From Malurus cyaneus samueli (lineage: Eukaryota; Chordata; Aves; Passeriformes; Maluridae): a DNA stretch of 64,000 bases. Position 1 is the stretch's first letter, and the number at the start of each line of letters is the position of its first letter. Below are positions 40,501 through 52,500 of this stretch, piece by piece. The stretch covers positions 29,989,891 through 30,053,890 of the forward strand of contig CM019220.1 in the NCBI GenBank assembly GCA_009741485.1, in the 5' to 3' direction. The translations under genes and the position numbers were made by a program. The notes under the pieces are model-generated. The model was not told the DNA's origin, searched no databases, and saw only the letters and a list, made by a program, of their open reading frames with translations.

Positions 40501-43500
40501 AGCTCTTACTGTTAGCATTTAATCTGCATTTGTGCTGCTGACCATGAACTTAGTGTTTCTGTAAACAGAGTGACATTGTCTGTGCAGCATTGTTGATGTG
40601 CTTTGTTTCCCCTCGAGTTGAACACAGAATCTACACACTGATCTACTCAGTCAAAAATTGTGCACTTTTTACCTTTAGTCCTTGTCTCCTCAAGCATGTT
40701 GTCAAATGTTAGTAATGAAAGGGTTATTATGCCGTGTTTAACAGGTGTAATATTCTGTTCTAAGCATCACATATTTATTTCCAATACAGCAACAAAAAAG
40801 ATACGAGAAGATAAAGAGTTCAGCTGTTACAGTCCAGTCGTACATCAGAGGGTGGAAGGTGAGTTTCCCATCACTGTGGCTGTCTCTGTGTGCTGAGGCA
40901 AGGAGCAGGTCAGAAAAAACATTCCAAGAGTGCTTAGCCTTTCATGCCTTCTCTCCACGGAGCTGTGGCCATGCCACAGCCGTTGTTGAATGCTCGTGGA
41001 AGAGCTGAGTTCAGGTTATCTGCCTGAGCTAGAAATCCTGCAAACGGGGCAAGTGTAATGCTGGGACCACTCTGAACTGCTGAGTTACCCTGGTGGCATC
41101 TTCTGCCAGGGAATTTGAAGGTAGGAGGCCTCTTGACATGGACTGGAGTGTGAATGAGTGAGGGTGATGAGCAGAGCAGACCTGGGTCTTGATCAGGCAG
41201 GGCAGCAGCTCCAGAGCGGGATGCTTAGGAAAACTGTAGCTCTGGATGATTTGGAAGAAACAAGTTGTGGTTGGTGGTTATTTTATAGATTCTCAGAGAA
41301 TGAATAAAATTGAAATCAGGATTAAAATAAAGAGTTTGGGTTGCCTGGGCAATTTGTTGCTTGGATTAAGTCTTCAATTCTCCTCTGTCTGCCAAGCAGA
41401 GGAGTGAAAGTGTACTTGTGTTGAGCACATAGTTCATTGCTTGTACCCTGTCTCAATTTGCCACAACTTCACTGTTTCTCTGGGAGGTTTGTGCTTTGTG
41501 AAGGGATAATCATGCATTCTGGTAGATATTTAAGGAGTGATGCTTTAGTAAGAGGTAAAAATGAGGTTAACACCTCACATGAAAGCAGCCATGATGCTTA
41601 AAGCAACTACTGCTGTCCATCTTCAGAAAATGTAACCCTGGGCTCCTCTGTTTTCTCATTAACTTTTCTTCACCCTGCTAAAGGCAGCTTTCCCCACTCG
41701 TTAGGGAAGAGAGAGCTGCCTTTAGTGCTGGAGTCAATTCCCTTTCTGTCAGACAGGGGAGGAAGGGGCTGCAGGTTAGTAGCTATTGGTGTAAATAGCC
41801 CTCTCCTGCCCAGAAGGCTTTAAAGTTTGCCAGCAATAAGGTAACCTAATTAGATTTTGCTATTTTTCTCGATTTTTACTTTGTTATTTTGTTCAAATGG
41901 GTTTAAAAAAAATCTTTTCTGTCTAACTATTGATGTGCTGTGTTTTCCCATGAGCGTTATTTGAAGAAAACTGGGTTAAAAGCATCATCTCAAGTTATGG
42001 TTTTCTGTTTGCCATTGGAGAACAAGCTCTTTTGCAGTAGTATGACTGTGCTTGAAAGCCTGTTGTGACAGCAGCCTTTAGTGTGACCTAAAGCCAGGCA
42101 ATTTACCTGTGTTTTATTCTTTATTGCACTCTAAATGGGTAAAACATTTACCGTGTGGAGAAAAAAATATTGTTGCCATGGTGCAAAAAGACATAGAGAT
42201 GTCTCTGGTAACGCAGCAAATCTGGGAGAAAGCTGAACATTGAACCAAGATCCCCTGACCTGCCAGTCCCAAGCTCTTGCTGTGTAGAATCCTCCCTGGA
42301 ACAGCAGATTTAGGCTGGGCAGCATTTGTGAACGCATTTGCTTGGGGATCTGGAGGCAGTGTTTTTTTGGTTTTGCCTAGATTTACAAGTTGCAGTGCCC
42401 CAGTTCAAGAACCATAAAAATTTGGTATTGAAAAATGTTTTAAATTGTTTGCAGGCCCGGCAGCAACTCCGTGAGCTTAAGCACCTGAAGCGTTGCAATG
42501 AGGCTGCCACGGTAATTGCTGCTTATTGGCATGGCACCCAGGTAAGAAATGGCAGCAAACTGTGCACTTTGTGTCCCTACATGGAACAAAGAAGGTCCCT
42601 CAGGATAGTTATCTGGGAATATTGTCAGGGGCTTAAACTGCTTTTACTGCCTAAACGGTGTTTTTGGTTTCTCTTTGCTGCTAACATGTCGCAGCTGGTG
42701 CAATCTGGGAAGCTGGGACACGCTTTAATATTTGCTGTTTGTAGTGACTGGTTCCTTTCCTTCTTTCTTGCACCAATGGGAACTTGCAGTAACCTTTTCT
42801 TCCCTAAGCTTCTCTATATCCCCTTTTCAAATGCATCACAGGCACGAAGGGAACTGAGACGACTGAAAGACAAGGCTAGAAATATACATGCTATTGCTGT
42901 TATTTGGGCTTTCTGGCTTGGATATAAGGTACTTCATGCACATATCACATGCCCCCCTTCATCACCCAACAACATCAACATTTAATCGCTGTTTCATGGT
43001 GAGAATTAATGACTAATACAGTTCACTCCTAAATAATAGAGCATGATCATCGATTCCTTCCATTTCCATTCATGCCACACCTAATAAATCTGATAGCATT
43101 GTGTGTGCCAGTTTTTTTTGTAGAGTAGGAAATTCTTTGCATGGCAACCAAGTACAGATTTGCACTAACAAGCCATTAGATTAAAAATGACTGGACTGCA
43201 GTATTCTCTAATTAGGAAGTGCATTTAACTACATGTGCATATGCAAAGCATGGTTTGTGGGGGGAGAGAAGGTCGGGGGTTTTTGGTGTGTTCCTCCCCA
43301 CGTCCCCAACAAGTGCTTTTGGTGACACTGTGTTAGTGATCCACTTGACATTTTCACCACATATTATAATCCGTGCCCTGGACAGTCTTCCTCTACAAGT
43401 TCAAACCAACATTACTGAGTTTCATTAAATTTTCATTATAATTGGTTTAATTGATTCTCTGGCTGTGATTTGAACCACTGACAAGAATTCAATAAGTACA

Positions 43501-46500
43501 AGTAAAGCACAATTTTATGAGCTGATCTTTTAGCAGAAAATGATGTTAGTTTGCAATTCTAAACTTAACAGCCCTAGAAAAATCCCAGGAATTCCAGCAT
43601 CAGCTGTTTGTTTTCAGAAGCAAAGTCCCACTGAAAGATTCTTGCTAATCCCCAGCCTGCAGTTGTGGGCTATGTGAACATTTGAAATGCTGTTCACTAG
43701 AGGTCAAAAATATATTGCTTTCAATTAATAAATTCCTAATTTAGTTGAAAACCATAATTTCATCAGATTTTAAACATTTTGGAGTTATCATTTATGTTGG
43801 GGGTGTGCTGTCAGAACACCTTGCTAGGTGGATGGGGAAAAATGCTCAAATTACATATGGTATATAATGCTGGGTTTGATCTTTGCTATTTTGATATAAA
43901 TCTAATTGATTTCTAGCAAAATGGCAGCCCTGCGAATCCAAAAAAATACATGTACAGAATTTCCTTTGTACCCTGGAGTCTTTGGAAATTTTCAATTCTA
44001 GCTTGATATTTAGGTATAGTTTGACAGACACACAGTTTCCTCTGCATTTGTTTAAGCACAATACATTGAGGCTTTATGTTATTTTTAATTTTCCTTTCAC
44101 CAAAAAACCGCTCATAGGGTTGCTCCTACTGCAGAAGAGATACTGGTTTTCCTAGTTTTAAGATATTCCTTAAAATTAAAAGATACATCCAGTGGATTCA
44201 ATAGTGTTAACTATATTTAAGTTCCTCATTTAAATGTTTAGTAGATTTGGATAATTTTTAACATGGTTTAGTAGTTATTTTTATCAACTGGCTCACAGGA
44301 ATTTAGTGAAAAATTGTCTCCTTATTCCTTACATATACATAATCTAAATAATATATATGCATATAAAGATAATAATCTAAATAGAATTAAGATTAGAAAA
44401 ATAATTACAGTCTCTGATGAGAGAGGCAACTTTTTATTGGTGTGATCTTTTATCTTTTCCTGGGGGAATATTTAGAACAAAAGTTTCTAAAAGTTATCAT
44501 CAGAAGCCTTTTGCTGTACCAAAGAAACCCCAAACAAACAAAAAAATAAAGAGCGAGCCTCGAGTACTCAGCTTCCTTCCTTTTCACAAGACACAAAAAT
44601 ACTTAGCTTTGCATAGTTCTTTCTTTTACACTGCTGTGCAGTAGGAGCTTTTGTGCCCAGCAGATGAGTGAAGACATAATCTTTGAGTTTTCATCTAGTG
44701 CACATTAACCTTTGCAGCGGCTCCAGAAGAGTGTAACTGGCACAGGCTGGAGCTGCTGCTGCACAAAGCTGATAATTTAGTGCTCCACAAGTGCAGATAC
44801 AGGGCCAGAGCTGCCCTGACTGAGCCCATAACACTGGAACTCCTCCTTGAATCTTGTCATCAGATAACCCAATAAAAAATGGGCTGGTATCTCCTAAAAT
44901 ATGACATTCTGTTAAGCTGCATGCCTCAAATTGCTTTCCAGAAGTGGAATGATTAATGAAAGGTAGGAAGGTGCCTCTGTCTGTGTACGTGAGGAATGCT
45001 CTAGGTTTGATGGCTTTACCCCTTAATTCCACAGAGAGACATAATTTACCAGGCTGGAGAACTTTAGTTTTTTTTGTGAATACATACAGATCAAAATATA
45101 AAATAACCTTCTGAATAAAAGACCTCATTACAGTGCTGGAGAATCATCATGACACATAGTTTCAGAGCTGCTTCTGTCCTGCCCAGGCACTTGCCAGTGG
45201 AGGAAATGACTAGCTGGTGAGATTTCAGGAACTCTTGATTTTCATAGGCATCATTTTGATCAGGAAACTTCAGGCAAAACTCTCCCATTAGAATCAAGTG
45301 ATGGGATGAGTGCACAGAAGAGGAAGAAAGGCTGACAGAATTCCCACCTGTCCATGGCACTTTGGCAGCAGCAGAGGCTCGTTTGTCTTCCGTGTGCCTT
45401 CACCCCAACCCACCCCGAGGCTTTGGGTGTGAAAGCTCGAGCGCTGCCGCTCCATCCTTTTCCCTGCTGGTTGTTTGGTGTGGGAGAGGCGGTTCCTGGT
45501 CCTTGTGCTGTCTCTTTTGTTGACTCTCTGAACCCTTTAGGCTCGGAGGGAGTTGAAACGCTTGAAGGAGGAGGCTAGGCGTAAGCATGCTGTGGCAGTC
45601 ATTTGGGCTTACTGGCTTGGACTGAAGGTACTTTCTCCAACACTCCCATCTGTCAACATCACCTCAATAAAGTGTGGCACACCTTACTAACACTTAATAA
45701 AAAAACACTCGTGTGGGATCACTAGTAGGGACTTTTTTTTTTTTACACAGAGCTACATTGTTTAATGTCACAGTCTAGGGTTTTTTGTCATTGCAGCTTT
45801 CAAGAGAAAGACAAGATTATAGGAACTCTATTATCAAGTTGTTGACTTGAAAACTGACCTACGTTGGCAAAGGTCCTATCTGGAAAGATTACAAGGATGT
45901 ATTTTCTTGTTGTGACCTCTTGCTTGTTTGAATGGGAATAGGGTGGAAGTGTGTGGCTCTCACTGCTGCTCAGGTTAGACTGCTGATGCCGGTGTCCAAG
46001 AGGGCATGGTGTAAAACCAGTGGTCATCTCCTGTTGCATCCAGCAGTCTTTTTAGGTTTTTTGCCTAAAAAGGCCACTTTTTTTAGGGCAGTGCTGCACA
46101 CAGCTACCTGGCTCTTGAGGCAGCCATGAATTCCTAGAAAAACTGAGATGAACAAAAGTGTTTGTTTTCCGTCCCTCGCTTTCAAGGACTGGCAAAAGAA
46201 AACACATCTGTAATCTAGAAGAATGTTGTTCTGCTCTGTAAATAGACTATGAAAATGGCATCTTCAGATGTTTCAGGTCTGTGCCCAAGTGATTTACATA
46301 ACACAGTTTTACAGATGCACTCCTGAAGAACTGCTGAAATCTGAATCTGTTTGGCTTGGCTGGGAGTGACTTCTGCTAACAGGGATATTGCAGCCTACAG
46401 AGGTATGAAAGGAACAATTCACTTGATAATGCAGAGTTAAGATCAGCTCTCATATTCTAATCCTGACAGTGATGAAATGGGAGAAATAGTTAGAAAATAT

Positions 46501-49500
46501 ATAATTATATATAATACATGTTCATTTGTATAAAAAAAAAGAAATCTGTTACAATACATACATGGGAACCAGAGCTGGAAAATACAAAGGAGCCATTTTG
46601 AGAAGTCATTCTGCAGATCAGAATCATACTTTAGGTACTGCTGCCAAAGTAGGTCTGTTTTTATGGTTTTAAAACAAGGATATGTCCCTCCTGAGAACTC
46701 AAAGGCCATTCTGTATCAAACAGCAGCATTTAAATGCAAACTGATGAACCCAAAACATTTAAGGCACATTATGGCAGGAATACATTTCTGCAGTCTGTGG
46801 TGTGGTTTTCAGTGAGTTTATTATATAGTGTAAGCAACATTTCCAATTTCCTTCTCACCTGAAATACACAGATTTTTCTGAATAAGACCTTAGTCCATTA
46901 TTCCAATATATCACTGTCACCACATAGAATTTGAAGGCAAATTATTTTCACCCATGACATACAAGGCTGATGATTTAAAGCCGATAAAAATGATCAAGAT
47001 TAAACCATTAAGTCTTGAGGATTTTGTTTGTTTTTTTTTTTTAATTTTATGCTAAGTAGATTCTAATAGCATTTGTGGTACTTTCCAGATTTAGGCTTTT
47101 CTAGAGCAGCTTTCATTTCTCAGTGCTTGCTTTGCAGCTTCCCTGCAGCACCAGTAGAATGTGTGGGTGTCTCTTAGTCCCTTCCTTCCAAATTAATTTG
47201 CACACCTTGCAGCTCGCAAAGAATAATATAAAGCAAGATCATTAAGGACAGTCTATGGGAACATGGTGAGATTTGGGATGACTGTGGTTGGAGTGGCTTT
47301 GAGTGTGTTAATTGCCATCCCTGAATAATTAATAAAGGATGTACTCTAATTATAGAGCACTAAGCCTCACAGAAAAGGAGTGGATAAGAACTCTTAATAC
47401 TTTTAAAGTGAGGAGGAAAAAATTATGTGCTGAATTTGCATGGAATGATGACAGCTGAATGCTGTCAGTTTTGTTGATGCACCTTGGTGTGTAATTAAGT
47501 GAAACCTGTTTACTGTGGGGTGGTTTTAGTCCCCAAATGGTGATTCTTGCTTTCCCAATGCTGGTTTATCTTAAAATGCATGAATCACTATGGGGCAGAA
47601 GGGGTGCCAGGGTAAATCTTTCTCCATAAGTTCATGGGCTTTTACTCTATGGGTTTCCCTTTATTTTCTGGTAACAGAAAAGCCAGCAACACATCCTGAA
47701 CTAGCTAAAACCACTAAATTTTGCTCTGGGGTAAATTATGCAAAGCCACGATGTTTTCCCTGGGTTTTGCCCAAAACCCCATAACAGGTGTGTTGCAGGC
47801 TGTGCCAGAGATTACAAAAAAGAGTTTGGGGATGTTTCAGCTGACTTGAGGTGTGTCTGGGTGCCACATCAAACTGCAGACCAGCTGGGCTCTCTCTGAT
47901 TGCCTTTTCTGAATTTTGATCTGTGCTAATTACCACCCATAGAAATACAAAAGATTAAACAAGTGCTCTGAAAGTTGCACTGCCAGCTGTGTATTAAAAA
48001 CTAATCTCACCCATAAAAATTTAAATGATCACTTTAAATTTTCTTCTAAAATTATTTTTATTGGTCTTAAAATAAATTTTGGGAGCAAATGTCAAGCTTG
48101 CTGACATTAAACAACCTTTGTGTGCATTCTCTGCTCTTACCCAGCACCAAAATCTTATTTTTTCTTTTGTAAATGAAGACTGCTTGTGTGAAAAAATATT
48201 TTTCATGCAGAAGTCTGGTCTGAAAAAAAAAACCCAATCCATTTTTGTTATAGAAAACTCTGTGTGTTAAAAATATTAATGGAGAAAAATCTGAAAATTT
48301 CACCAGTTAACTCTGTAATTAACATGAAATCAGAGTAATTTCAGACACAAGAAAATTGTGTCACAGATGATGCCTCACTTTTTGCAGTTCAGCTTTAAGC
48401 AAAAGCCTATTGAAAATAGATTCATGATGTGAATTTGACCATATTTGAGTCACTAGCCTTTTTGGAGGGAGGTATTTCAAATTCCTTATTAAGTTTGCAA
48501 ATAATTGCACTCAGGTCAGCTGAGGTATCTTTCAGACATCTTGGTCTGTTTCATATTTTAAGTGTGGCCAGGTGATGCTCTTGTTTCAGGGAGCCCTTTG
48601 CATGTATGTGTGCTTGTTTTAATATTTTCTATCACAGAACTTTATAAAAACAGTACCTGTACAAGCAAATTCATTCTTTATATTCATTTTGAGGGTTTGT
48701 TTAACTTTCCAGGTCCGTAGAGAATACAGAAAATTCTTCAGAGCCAATGCTGGACGAAAAATTTATGAATTTACCCTTCAGAGACTTGTATGTATATATC
48801 CATACAAAGCACATGTACATTTTCTGTGGTTTAAGCTTTTATTTTTTATCAAATATAAAAAATATTTATTCTGGCCTTGATAGTCTTTGTAAGGAAATGT
48901 CCAAGCTAAACATGGGAATAAAAGAAAAAATAATACTCTGATATTGTAAAGAAAGAATAGTGATGGTGTTTGCAGGTGTAGAAATAGTACAAAGTATTTG
49001 CCACATTGCTATGGTACCTAAATCTGCATTTCTCAATATAGCTGGCTTTAAAAATCCATATTCTGAGAGTTGCAGTTTAATCACAGTGCATCTGCCTTTC
49101 CTTGTGTATTTCAATAACCCTCATGTTTGAACATTAATGAAACATCTTGCTTCAATTTTATCACAGATGCAAAAATACTTCTTGGAAATGAAGAATAAGA
49201 TGCCTTCTTTATCACCAATAGATAAAAACTGGCCAGCGAGGCCTTACCTTTTCTTGGATTCAACTCACAAGGAACTTAAAAGGATTTTCCATTTGTGGAG
49301 GGTAGGACACATTCTGGTCCAGTCTGTGCAGAACTTCTGATGTGCAACAATTTTGTTCACAAAGGGTGTATTTTTAGGATGTGTTTCCTTCGATTCCAGC
49401 CAGGATAATTTTATTTCTTTGGGAGAAGTGTGGTTTTTGATCATTGCCTTTGGCCTGCAAGGGATATAACTATCCTGGCTACTCCTTTCTGGAGCTAGAG

Positions 49501-52500
49501 AGAGAGGTTTGCTTCCTTCCATCAGCCTGTTAATTAATAGCTTGTAATACTTGTGTCCATGGCCAGGACTTAGACCAATATTGGAAATGCTGGGTGGAAT
49601 TTTTTACTTGTGAGCTGTGGTTAGCTGAAATTTGTTTTGGATCTTTGGATGGAGAGAAAGGCAAGAATCCCTATGAGTGCTGATGGGATGTTTTACTGAT
49701 CTTGTGGGCTGTGTTTTCTGTGAATTGTCAAGGAATGGCTTTTCTTTCTGAGCCTGCAAAATTCACCCTCTCAGCTGTGCTTTTTTTCTTTCTCCCTGCC
49801 TATATAAATTTCCAAAATGGTGGGACTGCATTTATGTTTCTGTCAACCTTTTTAGCTCAGTTTTCCAGTGAATGGTATCTCAGATTAAGCCCATATTCTA
49901 ATGCAATGTGCTCACATGAGGTGTTTTATATATTATTTCTGGTGTAATTCAAAAGTGTCCAGAATGGGTGAGGAGAAAAACACCTCTGCTGTTTGTTACA
50001 GTGGCACGTAGGATGGAGCTGAGTCACTTCAGAAGCACACAAAGAATGTGCATCTTGAGCAATGAGCAAACATTAGTCTGTGCTGCTGGGAGATTGGGAA
50101 AGATAATTTTATAGTTTGTTTAATGTATCCTGTTTTGCAGTGTAAAAAGTACAGAGATCAGTTCACAGATCAGCAGAAGCTTATATATGAGGAGAAACTG
50201 GAAGCAAGTGAACTTTTCAAGGACAAGAAGGCTTTATATCCAGCCAGGTAATCACTGATTCTGCTGCCTTTAGTGGACAAGAAATTCTTACATAGATTTA
50301 GGAAACTAAACAAGATTTTGCTTTTCATCTTAAGCGAAAAAATAGTTTTTTGTGTTAGACAACATCCCTCCATCATTTGACTTTGCCATCCTGAAAACTG
50401 ACCTCATTTGGAAGCAAACTGAGCTGTTGCAGCCACTGATCTGTGACATGGAGCTCTTCTGTCCATAATCCACGATGGCTGGTTGTTCTAACCCCTTGTG
50501 ACCCACTCCCAGGAGTTTGGGGAACTCACAGAAGGGAGCAGCTCCCACCCTTTCCCCTCCTTTCCATGGGGCAGTGCTAAAGGTGGAATGAGCTGTAAGG
50601 CTGTGCCAGCACCACTCTCTCCCAGTTCAGCTGTGCTGGGGAGCTCTCCTGTGTTCAAACCCAGCACCTTCACCACAGTGCTCTAAGGTGAACACCAGAT
50701 ACTCTGGTGCCTGTCTTTTTGCAAAAATATATATTTTTAAAACGTCCTATTTCCATTTTAGAATTTTTTTTTAATAATGTGAAATCTCTGCAAATAAGTT
50801 TATTGGTTTCTCAGATTACTCAGTTCCTTAAAATGGATAAATTCTTGTCATTTTTATCTACAGAGATAGCCTTACTCAAGAAGGTACAGCAGTATCTGAT
50901 TTTATTTAAGGAATACACTTCTTTTGGTATGCAATAAAACTGATAAAAGAGAGATATGATGTCCTTGAAATAAGTTGGTTTACACTTTTTAAGTGAATAT
51001 GAGCTTATAAATAGTGTATTTTCTTGAAAATAAACATCTTGTCCATCTTGAGAGAGTTTTCTCCTTGAAGCCATAGTTTGAGCTGAGCAGGAACAAGCAA
51101 AAGAGAAGCAAGGTTCACCAGAGGGAGGAACAGGAATCTGCAAGAGTTTATGAGAACAGTTTCATGCATGCACAAGCTCTGCATGTTGTTTGTGTGTTTC
51201 TTTGGTTTTGTTTTGTGTAATTTTTTTATTGAGCCATTTCCTGTTTTCCTGTATTGGGCTCAGTGTATGTTTCCCTTTTTTTCCCCTCATTAAATCACTT
51301 ATTTAAAGGCTATATCTGCTAGCCTGTGGTCTGTTCCCTATTTGCTTTGGGATGTTTTTTTGTGATGCTGGAAAAGGGAAAGGTGGTGCCTTTGGACTTT
51401 CTAGGAGCAAGCAGGGCTTTTTTTTTATTTTTTTAATTTTTTTTTAATTTTTATTTAGTATATATCTGAGCAGCATAGAGCTCCTTTGGAAGGAAGGAAT
51501 TCTGTTTATATCCCTGGTTTGGTACTTTTTACACCAAGACTGAACAATGAAAGCATATACAGAAAAAAAATATATAAATATATGTGTATATGAGTCCCTT
51601 TTATCCAAGACATTCTGAAGTGGTGTATGTGATATAGAAGAACTGTTGATTCCTTTCAGTTTTAGTTATAACTTGTCATCATTTGTTTAGGGATAAAGTC
51701 CACAGGGAATCTGCTGTTTTGATGGCTATGGTTTCATAAGGCTAATTAATAAAAACAAAAAAAAAAACCCCAAAGCTCCAGCACAGTGGAAAGTTGGAAC
51801 ATTTTCCCCACCCTGCATTCATTTAGAAACATTTCCATGTCTTTTTGTCTGATATTCAGAGCTGATTAGCTCCTACTGTTGTTTTGTTGGTTTTTTTATT
51901 ATCAGCCTAAGGGTAGAGAAAATTACTGTATAAAGTTTGTGATTAATGAGTATGATAATGGTTGATAGGATGGGGCTAATTCTCTGTGTATCATGTAATT
52001 ATTTAAGAAGAGAGGGAGACTTGTGAGTACTAAAATTCCAGTACCCTTCCTCTTCTTTCCCATCTCTCTGGGCGCCACAGATGCAATTCCAAAGGCATTT
52101 GATGCCAGCACTGCCATTTCAAGTGAACAGGGGCAAAAGTTGGACATTGAGCATAGAGGTTTTGGTTTTGTTAAGACAATTCCCTCACTAAAAATGAAGC
52201 AGCAAATTGCTTTCCCCAGAAGAGGGTGTGTCAAAGCTGAAGGGAGTCTCTGGCTGTATAGAATATTGAAAATTGTATTTGGTGCATCTCCTCATGAAAC
52301 CTGGGATGGTGTCAGGTTTGATTTTTGCCTGAGGTTTGTATTTAATTTGTGTTTCCTTTGCCTTTCTTTTGGGCAGTGTGGGGCAGCCGTTCCAGGGGGC
52401 TTACCTGGAGATCAGCGAGAACCCCAAGTACAAAAAACTCAAAGATGCCGTGGATGAAAAGATCATTATTGCAGAAGTGGTGAATAAGATCAATAGAGCC

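Noticed and set aside
42338..42985. 215-codon open frame as an independent gene
   Set aside because: It is v19, intron 19 and v20 read through, with intronic sequence at both ends. Both exons have clear myosin IQ sequence and splice sites.
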